The translations under genes were made by a program, and so were the position numbers. Shown here one piece after another: positions 16,474-23,992 of a stretch of 64,000 nucleotides of DNA (within the stretch, counting starts at the first letter, position 1; each line of letters opens with the position of its first letter). The DNA comes from a virus: positions 62,001 through 126,000 of the IMG/VR virus record IMGVR_UViG_3300027771_001853. The stretch is one strand, 5' to 3'. Under the pieces are notes generated by a model. That model had not been told where the DNA came from and did no database searches. It saw only the letters and a list, made by a program, of their open reading frames with translations.

Positions 16474-16724
16474 CTGGCTTTTACAAAATTAAACTCTACA
16501 CCAGAAATAGTTACTGAAAATATATCATCAACTTTTTGAACCCCATCGTTAGCGATTAGACTCACCTCTCTATGCATATCATTAAAGTGATTCTCATCCA
16601 GTTCTACGGTTAAAGACACATTCTTATAACTTATAGTGATATCACTTATTATTTTTTCCGCTATACCAGCAAAAGGAATTAAATATTCCTTTAAATTAGT
16701 CCCAGAACTTTCTGTATTCTCCAT
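16470..16724 (-). CDS. Hypothetical protein, 84 aa
   Basis: An acidic beta-rich protein ('SYKNVSLTVELDENHFNDMH', '[20 protein letters not shown]'). It overlaps the upstream small gene by 34 nt. That is long for this genome, but both frames look coding. No family recognised. Confidence 0.5.
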   Translation of the reverse strand: MENTESSGTNLKEYLIPFAGIAEKIISDITISYKNVSLTVELDENHFNDMHREVSLIANDGVQKVDDIFSVTISGVEFNFVKAS

Positions 16725-16897
16725 AATAAGCCTTTTTTTTCCTCTTTAAGTACTTTGACATCACCCACAAACATTTTTGACTTGTCCGCCTTTTTGATAT
16801 TCTTTATAAACAATTTTTTTTGAGTCTCTATCTCTTGGTTACTTTTTTTTATATCACTCTTTAGTTGGAATAATCCCTTCTCTATCTCTGTTTTCAT
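16691..16897 (-). CDS. Small coiled-coil protein, 68 aa
   Basis: A lysine/glutamate-rich helix ('KTEIEKGLFQLKSDIKKSNQ...') with heptad character ends in a short hydrophobic tail 'LLWRIQKVLGLI'. It overlaps both neighbours (34 and 44 nt) on the same strand. A structural or scaffold role is possible but unproven. Confidence 0.45.
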   Translation of the reverse strand: MKTEIEKGLFQLKSDIKKSNQEIETQKKLFIKNIKKADKSKMFVGDVKVLKEEKKGLLWRIQKVLGLI

Positions 16898-17318
16898 CTA
16901 GTATGTCTAATTTTGTTGTTTCAGTAGCAATTGTTGGAACGAATGGATTATTGATTTTCATGTCAAACTCCAACCCTTTTAACGAATCCAACCCATTACC
17001 TTGGAATATCACCTCTAGTTCAGCTATCTTTTGTTCTAACAAGTGTTTTTTCTCCTCTAACTCTATATTCTCCTTAATTAACTTATTGGAGAATTTAAAT
17101 ATAGCTTTAGTATTTTTATCGTTGAATGTGCTAAATAAGGAAATAGAATTACTACTTTCTACTTGTTCATTAACTTTAACTTGCACATCGGCAGGTACCC
17201 CCTTAGTGGGTACTTGCCAATGAGCTGGTATTATAAAATCTAAAATGATAAAATCTTGGTGAAATCTCATACCCGTTAAATGCGGTCTTAATTTAATTAT
17301 TTCTTCGTGTAAACTCAT
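16854..17318 (-). CDS. Hypothetical protein with a coiled coil, 154 aa
   Basis: The N-terminal half is beta-like with 'FHQDFIILDFIIPAHWQVP'. The middle is a coiled coil ('LIKENIELEEKKHLLEQKIA') and the C-terminus is extended. The start is 2 nt after the stop of the membrane protein at 17321-17500. It belongs to a chain of closely spaced small genes from 18410 to 16470. No family recognised. Confidence 0.55.
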   Translation of the reverse strand: MSLHEEIIKLRPHLTGMRFHQDFIILDFIIPAHWQVPTKGVPADVQVKVNEQVESSNSISLFSTFNDKNTKAIFKFSNKLIKENIELEEKKHLLEQKIAELEVIFQGNGLDSLKGLEFDMKINNPFVPTIATETTKLDILDENRDREGIIPTKE

Positions 17319-17320
17319 AA

Positions 17321-17500
17321 TTAGTGTATTAAGTATGTTATTATGTAAGCAATAACAAAGCCCCCAGTTAATTGTTCTTTATAGTTCATGGTGATTCTTT
17401 GTGGTGGATTACTAAAAAATTTAATTAAAATATCTACCACATATCTAATCACATAGACAATAGCGAAACAAAAAATAAAAGTGAAGGGCCAGTTATTCAT
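17321..17500 (-). CDS. Small two-helix membrane protein, 59 aa
   Basis: Two hydrophobic helices ('FTFIFCFAIVYVIRYVVDIL' and 'GGFVIAYIITYLI') are joined by a basic loop 'NPPQRITMNYKEQ'. The ATG at 17500 is 2 nt after the stop of the histone-like gene, and its stop is 2 nt before the next start. Function unknown. Confidence 0.6.
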   Translation of the reverse strand: MNNWPFTFIFCFAIVYVIRYVVDILIKFFSNPPQRITMNYKEQLTGGFVIAYIITYLIH

Positions 17501-17502
17501 AA

Positions 17503-17676
17503 TTACGATTTATTTTTTTGTAGGATTTCTTTTCTTAATTCCTGTAACATTCCTTTAATGTCTTGTGCTGCTTTTCTTGCACGTACACCAGCACTCTTAT
17601 TTTCGTTTTCGAAAAATTTGGTAGTATCTACACTTAGTAGTTCTACACTTTCTTTAATTTTATTTAATGTATCCAT
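17503..17676 (-). CDS. Histone-H1-like (Hc1-like) DNA-binding protein of the Bacteroidota type, 57 aa
   Basis: The 57-residue protein starts 'MDTLNKIKESVELLSVDTTK' and then reads 'FFENENKSAGVRARKAAQDI' and 'KGMLQELRKEILQKNKS'. Pattern and length agree closely with the small 'histone H1' (Hc1-related) proteins of Bacteroidota, whose core is roughly 'KF-E-NKAAG-R-RKA--ELK-L-QE-R-EI'. Those proteins are thought to bind and compact DNA. In a phage it could help condense the genome or mark phage DNA, and it is a good host-lineage clue. It sits tightly in the small-gene operon, 5 nt after the previous stop. Confidence 0.78.
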   Translation of the reverse strand: MDTLNKIKESVELLSVDTTKFFENENKSAGVRARKAAQDIKGMLQELRKEILQKNKS

Positions 17677-17681
17677 AACTT

Positions 17682-17897
17682 TTATTTGCTTTCATTGTTA
17701 TTATTTGTTCTAGCGACATAGTGTTCCCATAGTTCGATAGAGTTTATTGTTTGAGATAATTCACACAAAAGTTCTTTGCTTTTGGTTGTTTTTTGTACTG
17801 TATCCATATCTGGATGGTTGATTATACGTTCTAATTCTAACTCTAGTTTATCTCTACCTAGGGTTAAGTCTTGCTTAATTACATTAACTATTCTCAT
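17682..17897 (-). CDS. Hypothetical helical protein, 71 aa
   Basis: I chose the ATG at 17897 over an upstream TTG at 17939. The product is a charged helical protein ('MRIVNVIKQDLTLGRDKLEL', 'KSKELLCELSQTINSIELWE'), probably a helical hairpin. It is the gene just upstream of the histone-like gene. No family recognised. Confidence 0.55.
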   Translation of the reverse strand: MRIVNVIKQDLTLGRDKLELELERIINHPDMDTVQKTTKSKELLCELSQTINSIELWEHYVARTNNNNESK

Positions 17898-17939
17898 GTA
17901 TTTTTTTCTAATAATAATAGTAATAAGTTTTATTGTCAA

Positions 17940-18410
17940 CTATATTAAGCCAATATCCATAGTTTTATATAAATCTGTGTATATATCTAACTCAGATTTT
18001 GTTTTTATCCTATCCATTACAAATATATTTGTAAAAAAATACGTGGCTTTATCCATAACATCTTCTTGGTTGTCAGCGTTATAAAATGACTCGTCAAAGA
18101 AAGCCCAAAAATAATCATAGTGTTCTCCCCTACTTATAAACTCTATACCCTCCATAAGAAAAGATTTAAGTACTTTGTTCCAACACCAGTTGAAGTGGTT
18201 TATAATGTCCTCTTCGTTATCTAGAACGTCATGTCCTAGATACGTATCGTTAACCGTTATAATTAACGACTCTACAAAATCTAAAAATAATTCGGATTTT
18301 TCTGGTATAATATTATTAGCTTTATACCATAAATCAATATCACTAGCATTTAAAGGCTTAGTGATATAAGAAAAAAATTCTGATGGGTTTAATGGTGTTC
18401 TCTTTTCCAT
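17940..18410 (-). CDS. Hypothetical protein, 156 aa
   Basis: I chose the ATG at 18410 over a GTG at 18548, because the longer form would overlap the upstream gene by 100 nt. The acidic, aromatic-rich helical product contains 'NHFNWCWNKVLKSFLMEGIE' and 'HYDYFWAFFDESFYNADNQE'. No membrane segment or catalytic motif. Conserved-looking helices suggest a structured cytosolic protein of unknown role. Confidence 0.55.
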   Translation of the reverse strand: MEKRTPLNPSEFFSYITKPLNASDIDLWYKANNIIPEKSELFLDFVESLIITVNDTYLGHDVLDNEEDIINHFNWCWNKVLKSFLMEGIEFISRGEHYDYFWAFFDESFYNADNQEDVMDKATYFFTNIFVMDRIKTKSELDIYTDLYKTMDIGLI

Positions 18411-18447
18411 ACAAAAATTATAATAAAGTTTGTAAAGGAATAAAGTA

Positions 18448-19212
18448 TTATTGGGTTTTCTTATTATACCCAAATAGATGTTTAATCGTATCCATATCTT
18501 GATTAACTTCCTCCTTAAGTACTTTCCCTTTTTTAGTTGTAGACTCACTCGCTACAAAACCAGATTTTTGAACAAAGTTCCAGTCGTTTGGAACCCCTTC
18601 TACGTCTTTTAGTTTCTCAGCTTTTCTCTTAGCCTTAGCCCCTACACGTTTACCTAAGTCACTTGGTACTACATTCCCTAAAGCTTCACCGTCTTTGTCT
18701 TCCATAGCGTTACCTGTTTCAGATGAACCTTCTAGGTATTTTTTTACTCTATCTTTAAATTCTTTACTTGGTTCTGTGTCGTATTCTAAGTCTTCTAAAC
18801 CTCCACCTCTAAAATCGTCGATGTACTCTTGTTGTTTGTCGTCATTCCTATAATACTTATAAGTCCCACTTTTTGGGTCTACCGGTGAATTGTTTTGATG
18901 TGGGAACTCTGGGTTTGACGTATTTTCAATGTCTAGGTATTTTTTCAATTTCTTTTCCACAGCCTTCATTGCTGCAGTATTTTCTTTTCCAGAATCTTTG
19001 TGGACCTTACCGGTAAGTGTTATACCTGGTGTTTTACCTGTTTTACCACCACCTTTCTGTCCCATCCTCATTTGTTCTTTAACTAGAGTATCCACTATTC
19101 TGTCTTGCATGTTTTGTTTTGTGTTACCCTCGTTTGATATTTCTTCCGATATAATTTCTTTTGTTACTTTATGTAACATATTTTCTAGTAGTTGTAATTC
19201 TTCTTTTTTCAT
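18448..19212 (-). CDS. Charged hypothetical protein, possibly a prohead-core or packaged protein
   Basis: The 254-residue protein begins 'MKKEELQLLENMLHKVTKEI' (LLE at 8-10) and is hydrophilic throughout, with a Gly/Lys-rich middle ('GQKGGGKTGKTPG') and long charged helices. It ends with 'NQDMDTIKHLFGYNKKTQ', a short hydrophobic patch in a disordered tail. High charge, low complexity and an LxE-type start are seen in scaffold and internal head proteins of T4-like phages. It precedes a repeat protein (19223-20119) of similar type. No direct functional motif. Confidence 0.5.
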   Translation of the reverse strand: MKKEELQLLENMLHKVTKEIISEEISNEGNTKQNMQDRIVDTLVKEQMRMGQKGGGKTGKTPGITLTGKVHKDSGKENTAAMKAVEKKLKKYLDIENTSNPEFPHQNNSPVDPKSGTYKYYRNDDKQQEYIDDFRGGGLEDLEYDTEPSKEFKDRVKKYLEGSSETGNAMEDKDGEALGNVVPSDLGKRVGAKAKRKAEKLKDVEGVPNDWNFVQKSGFVASESTTKKGKVLKEEVNQDMDTIKHLFGYNKKTQ

Positions 19213-19222
19213 ATTTTTGTTT

Positions 19223-20119
19223 TTAACTTTCGTATGGTGGTTTATTAGACCCCTTTATAGTAAATACTTTTCCGATTGGTAAATTCATTGGTGCTACCCC
19301 TACTATCCCAGCTTTAGGGTCAGTTACTGGTGATTTATAAAGACCTCGTCTTATTAATTCCTCACCTAACTCATCTTTTGTATAAACTTTAGTCCTTTCA
19401 CGTCCCTTTTCTTTCATTTTATCGACAAAACTAGAACCTTTTAATTCTTTTAATACCATTTTCTTTATAGTATTGGTTTTGATGGATGTTTTTTTAGCGA
19501 CTTCTTCTATAGCTTTCTTTACATTTTCATACTCAAAGAACTCCAAAGCGTTTATATCACCCTGATTACAGTATGGGAATTTTTTACATTTATCCTTAAC
19601 TTTAACATACTTAGCTCCTTCTCCACCATATTTTGGGAATTTAGGATTGAGGGCATTCCAGTTACCACCTTTTTGACCGTCTTTAGCCCACACTTGTGGT
19701 CCAGAGTATTGTCCAGAAGATGAACTAGTGGTTGCTTCATCTACCTCTAATGGTGTTATCTCTTCACCCATGTAATCTTTTACCTCCACATTTTTATGCC
19801 CTACTGTCTTTCCTCCTGGTCCTCCCCATTTTGGGAAGTTCTTGTCGGATACAGCTTTCCAATTTTTTTTATCTTTAGCCCACACTTGTGGTCCAGAGTA
19901 TTGTCCAGAAGATGAAGCTGTAGTGGCCTCATCCATTTCTTCTTCTTGTATTTCGTCTTCATCGGATTCTTTTTGTATCTTATCCATTTCTGACTTTACT
20001 GTACCATAAGCACTACCACTACTTTTTAAAGCATTACTAACCCCTAATTTTACCTCTGTGTCATATGTACGAGATATGTTAGGCATACTTGGTAAGTTTG
20101 ATTCTGTTATTGTTCCCAT
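19223..20119 (-). CDS. Repeat-containing probable virion/core protein
   Basis: This is a 298-residue protein. A module starting 'DEATT-SSSGQYSGPQVWAK' occurs twice, around residues 60-95 and 125-160, followed by 'NW', a lysine-rich stretch and a 'FPK-GG' turn. After the second copy come 'KCKKFPYCNQGDINALEF' and a basic helical C-terminus. I have seen the motif series EATT...YSGP..WAK and KKFPYCNQGD in unnamed structural or capsid-associated proteins of large marine phages. The DNA of the repeat is identical over 44 bp, so the duplication is recent or under conversion. Confidence 0.55.
   Translation of the reverse strand: MGTITESNLPSMPNISRTYDTEVKLGVSNALKSSGSAYGTVKSEMDKIQKESDEDEIQEEEMDEATTASSSGQYSGPQVWAKDKKNWKAVSDKNFPKWGGPGGKTVGHKNVEVKDYMGEEITPLEVDEATTSSSSGQYSGPQVWAKDGQKGGNWNALNPKFPKYGGEGAKYVKVKDKCKKFPYCNQGDINALEFFEYENVKKAIEEVAKKTSIKTNTIKKMVLKELKGSSFVDKMKEKGRERTKVYTKDELGEELIRRGLYKSPVTDPKAGIVGVAPMNLPIGKVFTIKGSNKPPYES
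19681..19724 (-). repeat. 44-bp exact direct repeat, copy 2 in gene order
   Basis: Identical to 19873-19916, 192 nt apart (64 codons, in frame). It encodes the SSSGQYSGPQVWAK block of the gene at 19223-20119. Confidence 0.85.
19873..19916 (-). repeat. 44-bp exact direct repeat, copy 1 in gene order
   Basis: Identical to 19681-19724. Exact conservation at third codon positions, against diverged flanks, indicates recent duplication or gene conversion. Confidence 0.85.
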
Positions 20120-20120
20120 A

Positions 20121-20360
20121 TTAACTAACTCTTTTAATTTGTGTGTCCCACATACTTCTTCTCATCCACAACGTTTTATATAATTCAACAATCACCTTAC
20201 TACATAACTCAACTATTCTTTTTTCGTTTCTTTTATCTTTAATCTCTTTCCTTACAGTATTAATAACCATATTCTGTAATTGAGTATTATTCAAAAAACT
20301 ACGCATTTCTTTCCTAGCTATCCTTTCAATTTTTAATTCGTCTGTCTTGGTAAGTGCCAT
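20121..20360 (-). CDS. Small basic helical protein, 79 aa
   Basis: A lysine/arginine-rich helical protein ('KTDELKIERIARKEMRSFLN', 'KEIKDKRNEKRIVELCSKVI'). It is placed 1 nt before the repeat-protein gene (stop 20121, next start 20119) and belongs to the same likely virion-protein operon. No family recognised. Confidence 0.6.
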   Translation of the reverse strand: MALTKTDELKIERIARKEMRSFLNNTQLQNMVINTVRKEIKDKRNEKRIVELCSKVIVELYKTLWMRRSMWDTQIKRVS

Positions 20361-20378
20361 TCTATATTCTTTTATCTA

Positions 20379-20693
20379 TTAACTTTTAATACCCCAACCA
20401 CCAATTCTTGGTTTCTTACCGATTTGTTGGTAGGTTCCTTTTCTAACCATCATTATTTCTATAGCTGTTAACGAGTCGGTTAAATCCATATATTTTTCTT
20501 TTGTTACCACATCAGAAACATTACCTTCATTATCTTTAATAACTTTAACTTCACCAACACTTTCATTAGATTTTAAATTCTGCATCAATATACTGGTGAA
20601 CTCTAATAAATCGCCTAGAGTCTGTTCTAAAGAGTTAACTCTTTCTTGTAGTGTTTCTATTTCTTGTGAAGTACTATTATCTGATTCTGGCAT
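20379..20693 (-). CDS. Coiled-coil hypothetical protein, 104 aa
   Basis: The N-terminal half is a predicted coiled coil ('EIETLQERVNSLEQTLGDLL') and the C-terminal half is short and basic ('YQQIGKKPRIGGWGIKS'). It is probably an oligomerising structural or assembly protein. It heads the run 20693-18448; a TATTTATA element lies 17 nt upstream of its ATG. Confidence 0.6.
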   Translation of the reverse strand: MPESDNSTSQEIETLQERVNSLEQTLGDLLEFTSILMQNLKSNESVGEVKVIKDNEGNVSDVVTKEKYMDLTDSLTAIEIMMVRKGTYQQIGKKPRIGGWGIKS

Positions 20694-20710
20694 AAGTGGA
20701 TACTTTAGTA

Positions 20711-20718
20711 TATAAATA
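20711..20718 (-). promoter_or_regulatory. TATTTATA element upstream of the gene at 20693
   Basis: It sits in the 42-nt gap between the genes at 20693 and 20736, on the coding strand, 17 nt before the ATG. Confidence 0.3.
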
Positions 20719-20735
20719 CATTAATTAATCGGTAT

Positions 20736-21110
20736 TTACTGAATTTTATCTAGAACTATTGCACTTGTTACAATAGTCGCCGCTCCAAGGAAAAAATGTA
20801 TAACAGGTTTGTTATACCATTTAGGTCTTAACTCTTTGGTTAAGTTAACATAAAGATTAATCCTATCGTTTAAAAGTACCTCATTTTCATTAAGATAAAG
20901 AACGTGTAAACTGTCCTGTTGGTGTAGTGTTTTATAATTTAACACCTGTTCATCTAAAATAGATATTTTTAATTTTTGTATACTGTCGTTATATTCGTAC
21001 ACTTGGAATAGGGAGTCCATTTGTTGTACCTCTTCTGCTGTAAACGTCTGTGTTTGAGTAAAGGCCCATATTGGGGTAAGGAACATTAAAATTATAATTA
21101 ACTTTTTCAT
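20736..21110 (-). CDS. Exported protein with signal peptide and C-terminal membrane helix
   Basis: The 124-residue protein begins with a classical signal peptide ('MKKLIIILMFLTPIWAFTQT', cleavage likely after the TPIWA region). A periplasmic coiled-coil domain follows ('DSLFQVYEYNDSIQKLKISI') and then a C-terminal hydrophobic segment ('VIHFFLGAATIVTSAIVLD'). It lies 5 nt after the TM/coiled-coil protein at 21116-21430 and one gene past the 203-aa gene that follows the amidase. The pair could form a lysis spanin complex, but no family match supports this. Confidence 0.6.
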   Translation of the reverse strand: MKKLIIILMFLTPIWAFTQTQTFTAEEVQQMDSLFQVYEYNDSIQKLKISILDEQVLNYKTLHQQDSLHVLYLNENEVLLNDRINLYVNLTKELRPKWYNKPVIHFFLGAATIVTSAIVLDKIQ

Positions 21111-21115
21111 GTCTA

Positions 21116-21430
21116 TTATTTTTTAAGTCTACCCCTTAATGCTTTTGCTGAGTTGGTTGGGGTTTTCTTTTTAATTGTTATAGGTTTAGAGTTGTTAACC
21201 TTTTTAAGTTTCTTATTAGTTTTAGATATTTTATTTTTAGTAACTTCTTTTTCTTTTTTTACAGCATTAATCTTTTTCTGTACTTTCTTAGTTTTCTTTT
21301 CGTTACTTTTTATATCTTTCTTAAGTTTTTTAACTTTCTTACTTGTGTTAGCATTCATAAACCATACAAGTCCCACGAAGAACCCAATAGCCCCTATTAT
21401 CCATTTCCAAGATTTTTTAATAAATTCCAT
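21116..21430 (-). CDS. Single-pass membrane protein with a highly basic coiled coil
   Basis: A transmembrane helix at 10-27 ('WIIGAIGFFVGLVWFM') is followed by about 75 residues of lysine-rich helix ('KKVKKLKKDIKSNEKKTKKV') and a basic tail. Topology and size fit an inner-membrane spanin or a cytosol-facing anchor. It lies 10 nt downstream of the gene at 21441 and directly upstream of the exported gene at 20736. Whether it takes part in lysis is inference from position. Confidence 0.55.
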   Translation of the reverse strand: MEFIKKSWKWIIGAIGFFVGLVWFMNANTSKKVKKLKKDIKSNEKKTKKVQKKINAVKKEKEVTKNKISKTNKKLKKVNNSKPITIKKKTPTNSAKALRGRLKK

Positions 21431-21440
21431 ATTTTCTATT

Positions 21441-22052
21441 TTATTGTTCTAATGATGGTTCCGGGGTATCACTTTCTCCTTCCGCACCTTCTTCTGTTAC
21501 TTTTCTTCCAGCCAAAATAGCTGCCCACTTTGCGTTGAATTGGTTGTAGTACTCTTTTAGTTTTCCAAGTATCTCCATCATATCATCGTCTATCTTAATC
21601 ATTTTGGCGTTTATGTATACTCCGTTACTCTCACCTATAGTATAAAAATACTCTAAAGAGAACCTATCTAAAGTTCCTGACCAAGATATATCATTTTTAT
21701 ATATGTTAAGGGAACCATAAGTTGTTAAATCCGATACCTGTTCTACAAACTCATCCATAGTTTCCTGGTATGTACTCTTTTCCTCATCAGTTAAAGTTAA
21801 ATCACCTTCTGTAAGACCGTGAACTATAATCATGCCGTTAGACACTCTATACTCTCTAACTTTCTCTTCTCTCTCTACTTGTTTATCTACAGTAACATCC
21901 ACATCTTGTTCTTTATATTCTGGATTACTCTGTTCGGTTAATTTACTTAAACCTATCCAATGTTTTATATCATCGAACTGTTGGTCTCTGAATTTAGAGC
22001 CAACTGATTGTTGGTTCATAAAACTTCTTGGGTCGTATCTTTGTCTACTCAT
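21441..22052 (-). CDS. Hypothetical protein, 203 aa
   Basis: This acidic protein has an N-terminal segment 'SRQRYDPRSFMNQQSVGSKF' and a structured core ('MIIVHGLTEGDLTLTDEEKS', 'LDRFSLEYFYTIGESNGVYI'), ending in a disordered acidic tail. It overlaps the amidase stop by 4 nt (ATGA). It could be a virion-associated or lysis-accessory protein. No motif identifies it. Confidence 0.6.
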   Translation of the reverse strand: MSRQRYDPRSFMNQQSVGSKFRDQQFDDIKHWIGLSKLTEQSNPEYKEQDVDVTVDKQVEREEKVREYRVSNGMIIVHGLTEGDLTLTDEEKSTYQETMDEFVEQVSDLTTYGSLNIYKNDISWSGTLDRFSLEYFYTIGESNGVYINAKMIKIDDDMMEILGKLKEYYNQFNAKWAAILAGRKVTEEGAEGESDTPEPSLEQ

Positions 22053-22675
22053 ATTTCTATTTTTTCAAAATCAAACGAAGGGTTAAGGTCTGTAAAATAT
22101 TCACTATAATTACTTTTAGACGTTATTCCTTCAAAATTATTAACACCTCTTAGTTTAACATTATGTCCTGTTAACTCATATGGGATAGAAAATCTAACTG
22201 TTAAGTTTACTAATAATTTTCTTAATGCCTCATACTGTTCTTCAGTATAAGGGTCCCATAACACATGGTTTCTCCATCTTTTTTCAAAAGGTTCTCTATG
22301 ATAAATATCCCCAACCCAGTTCATATACCTTTTTCTTTTTCTATCTTCAGTTAACCACCCAATATTTTCCAAACAAATAACAATATTTCTCTTATCTAAA
22401 GAAGTATTACCCATATAACCACTTCTATAAGCTGGGTCAAAATTTTCTATTATTTCACCATTTTTTTTAACAAAATAAGATGGTATCTTATTATATTTAC
22501 CACCCATACGGGTCAATAAACCTCTATAGTAATTTTCGAAATACCTGGTACTGTGACATAATACTATCTGTTTTTTAATGTCTTTTTCCTTAACGATTTT
22601 GAACTCTACTTTGGATTTACTGTCTATCCTTGGTATATCTAAGTATTTTGGTTGTTTCTTCGTTCGATTTTTCAT
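22049..22675 (-). CDS. N-acetylmuramoyl-L-alanine amidase-like endolysin (amidase_2/PGRP fold)
   Basis: This 208-residue protein has no signal peptide. The amidase_2 pattern is visible: 'QIVLCHSTRY' with zinc-ligand His41, 'NIVICLENIGWLTE' with Glu103, and 'YELTGHNVKLRG' with His171. The third ligand position is not obvious in the C-terminal 'TSKSNYSEYFTDLNPSFDFE', a form I recall from other phage amidases. It would cleave the amide bond between muramic acid and the stem peptide. Its start overlaps the preceding membrane-protein gene by 59 nt. It leads the lysis-like group ending at 20736. Confidence 0.8.
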   Translation of the reverse strand: MKNRTKKQPKYLDIPRIDSKSKVEFKIVKEKDIKKQIVLCHSTRYFENYYRGLLTRMGGKYNKIPSYFVKKNGEIIENFDPAYRSGYMGNTSLDKRNIVICLENIGWLTEDRKRKRYMNWVGDIYHREPFEKRWRNHVLWDPYTEEQYEALRKLLVNLTVRFSIPYELTGHNVKLRGVNNFEGITSKSNYSEYFTDLNPSFDFEKIEI

Positions 22676-23963
22676 CTGTTATGGTTTCCTCCGAGTTATC
22701 ATCTAATTCTTTTACAATTAGGGTCTGTGTGGTGTCTGTGAGTCTTTCTGGTTCCCCAGTATACTCTTCTTCATTTTTAAACTTACTACACTCTTCCAAA
22801 TCTGTAAAGTACTCTTCCCCCCTCATTTCTTGGTGTTCTTTTCCGTAGTGTAAACCATCATTACCGTTTTGTCCTATTATATTCATTCTTTCCTCACCCT
22901 CTTCTTGTAGTGGGTTGTCTTTACCGGTCATATCTTTATAATAAGGATTTAATTCTCCTGTTTGTGGGTCATGTGTTGGTATTGTGTAGGGTTTATTGAA
23001 CCCCATCCCTTCTGGTGCTGACATTTCAGCTTCGTATGCTCTTAGTAATGATTCACCTTCTTCATCGAAGCAGTCATCATCAACACATTCTTCCTCCATT
23101 ACAATCTTTTCTAATTCTTTATTTCTTCTTTTGAAGTACTCTTCTGTTTCGTCTTCTTCGGGTTTTTTTATTTGAGCGAATGCCATATTAGAAGCTACAA
23201 CTAATGCTATAGCCAATGGGTCAAACACAAATATAATAAGTAATAAAAACCAGTTAACTACTTGACCCATTGGGTAACCGGTTGTTTCAGCTAGATACTT
23301 AAGTGGTCCCAATTCACTTTCAGCTTCATTGGATATCTCTTTATCTAGTAGTACCATATCAGTTCTATTAATTGAGTCCATTACCGCTTCTATCTTAAGG
23401 TTAATACCATCCCTATCCTCTATTGTAGTTTTTAATTCCGATTGTAACGCTCTTCTTGCTGAGCTGGATGTTGAGGTAATTACTGTTTCGGAATTTTTAT
23501 CGTACCATGACACTTGCTGTGGGTTAGATAATGACATTCTTAAATCTGAAATTGATTTATTTATTTGGGTTTTCTCAATAGTTAAATCTTTTTTTGTTTC
23601 TTGGAACCTGATTTGTTTCTGGTTAATGATTAAAAGTGATTTATCCAATAACTCTGATTGGGTGGCGGTTGATTGGTATGCCCCAGATAAGAACCCGTAT
23701 ATCCCACCTGATGTTATAACCATCAAAACAAAACAGGCTACCATAAGATAAGCTTTTAATATTTTACCTATTGTGTCCCAGTACTGATACAACAAAGACG
23801 CTACAACTAACTTAGCGAACTCTAAAGAACCAGCCATTATGATTACTTGTGTTGCTGCTCCAGCAAATAATTTACTTAACCCAAATACCGAATAAAAGGC
23901 AGCGGACCCTGAAACCGCTAAAGCGGATAAAGCTACCAATAAGGGGAAAAGTCTTTTTTTCAT
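22617..23963 (-). CDS. Multi-pass membrane protein with periplasmic coiled coil
   Basis: I chose the ATG at 23963 over a GTG at 23966. The 448-residue protein has three N-terminal membrane helices (about residues 5-30, 35-60 and 72-95). A charged coiled-coil segment of about 130 residues follows ('LLIINQKQIRFQETKKDLTI'), then a fourth helix ('NWFLLLIIFVFDPLAIALVV') and a 190-residue acidic cytoplasmic tail. I have seen similar proteins in many large phages without a function. Possible roles are membrane remodelling, superinfection immunity or lysis timing. Its 3' end overlaps the amidase gene. Confidence 0.7.
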   Translation of the reverse strand: MKKRLFPLLVALSALAVSGSAAFYSVFGLSKLFAGAATQVIIMAGSLEFAKLVVASLLYQYWDTIGKILKAYLMVACFVLMVITSGGIYGFLSGAYQSTATQSELLDKSLLIINQKQIRFQETKKDLTIEKTQINKSISDLRMSLSNPQQVSWYDKNSETVITSTSSSARRALQSELKTTIEDRDGINLKIEAVMDSINRTDMVLLDKEISNEAESELGPLKYLAETTGYPMGQVVNWFLLLIIFVFDPLAIALVVASNMAFAQIKKPEEDETEEYFKRRNKELEKIVMEEECVDDDCFDEEGESLLRAYEAEMSAPEGMGFNKPYTIPTHDPQTGELNPYYKDMTGKDNPLQEEGEERMNIIGQNGNDGLHYGKEHQEMRGEEYFTDLEECSKFKNEEEYTGEPERLTDTTQTLIVKELDDNSEETITDEKSNEETTKILRYTKDRQ

Positions 23964-23976
23964 CACGTTTATTTAT

Positions 23977-23992
23977 TAACTATAAATAGTTA
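23977..23992 (-). terminator. Inverted repeat after the sigma-factor stop, containing TATAAATA
   Basis: TAACTAT-AA-ATAGTTA is a 7-bp stem with a 2-nt centre, directly after the sigma-factor stop (23993) and 14 nt before the next ATG. It contains TATAAATA on the plus strand (23981-23988). It could be a weak terminator or a dyad promoter/operator element for the membrane-protein operon. Pure AT composition limits confidence. Confidence 0.3.

Noticed and set aside
19681-19916. CRISPR array
   Set aside because: There are only two copies of a 44-bp unit, in frame inside a coding gene, with a long non-spacer-like gap.
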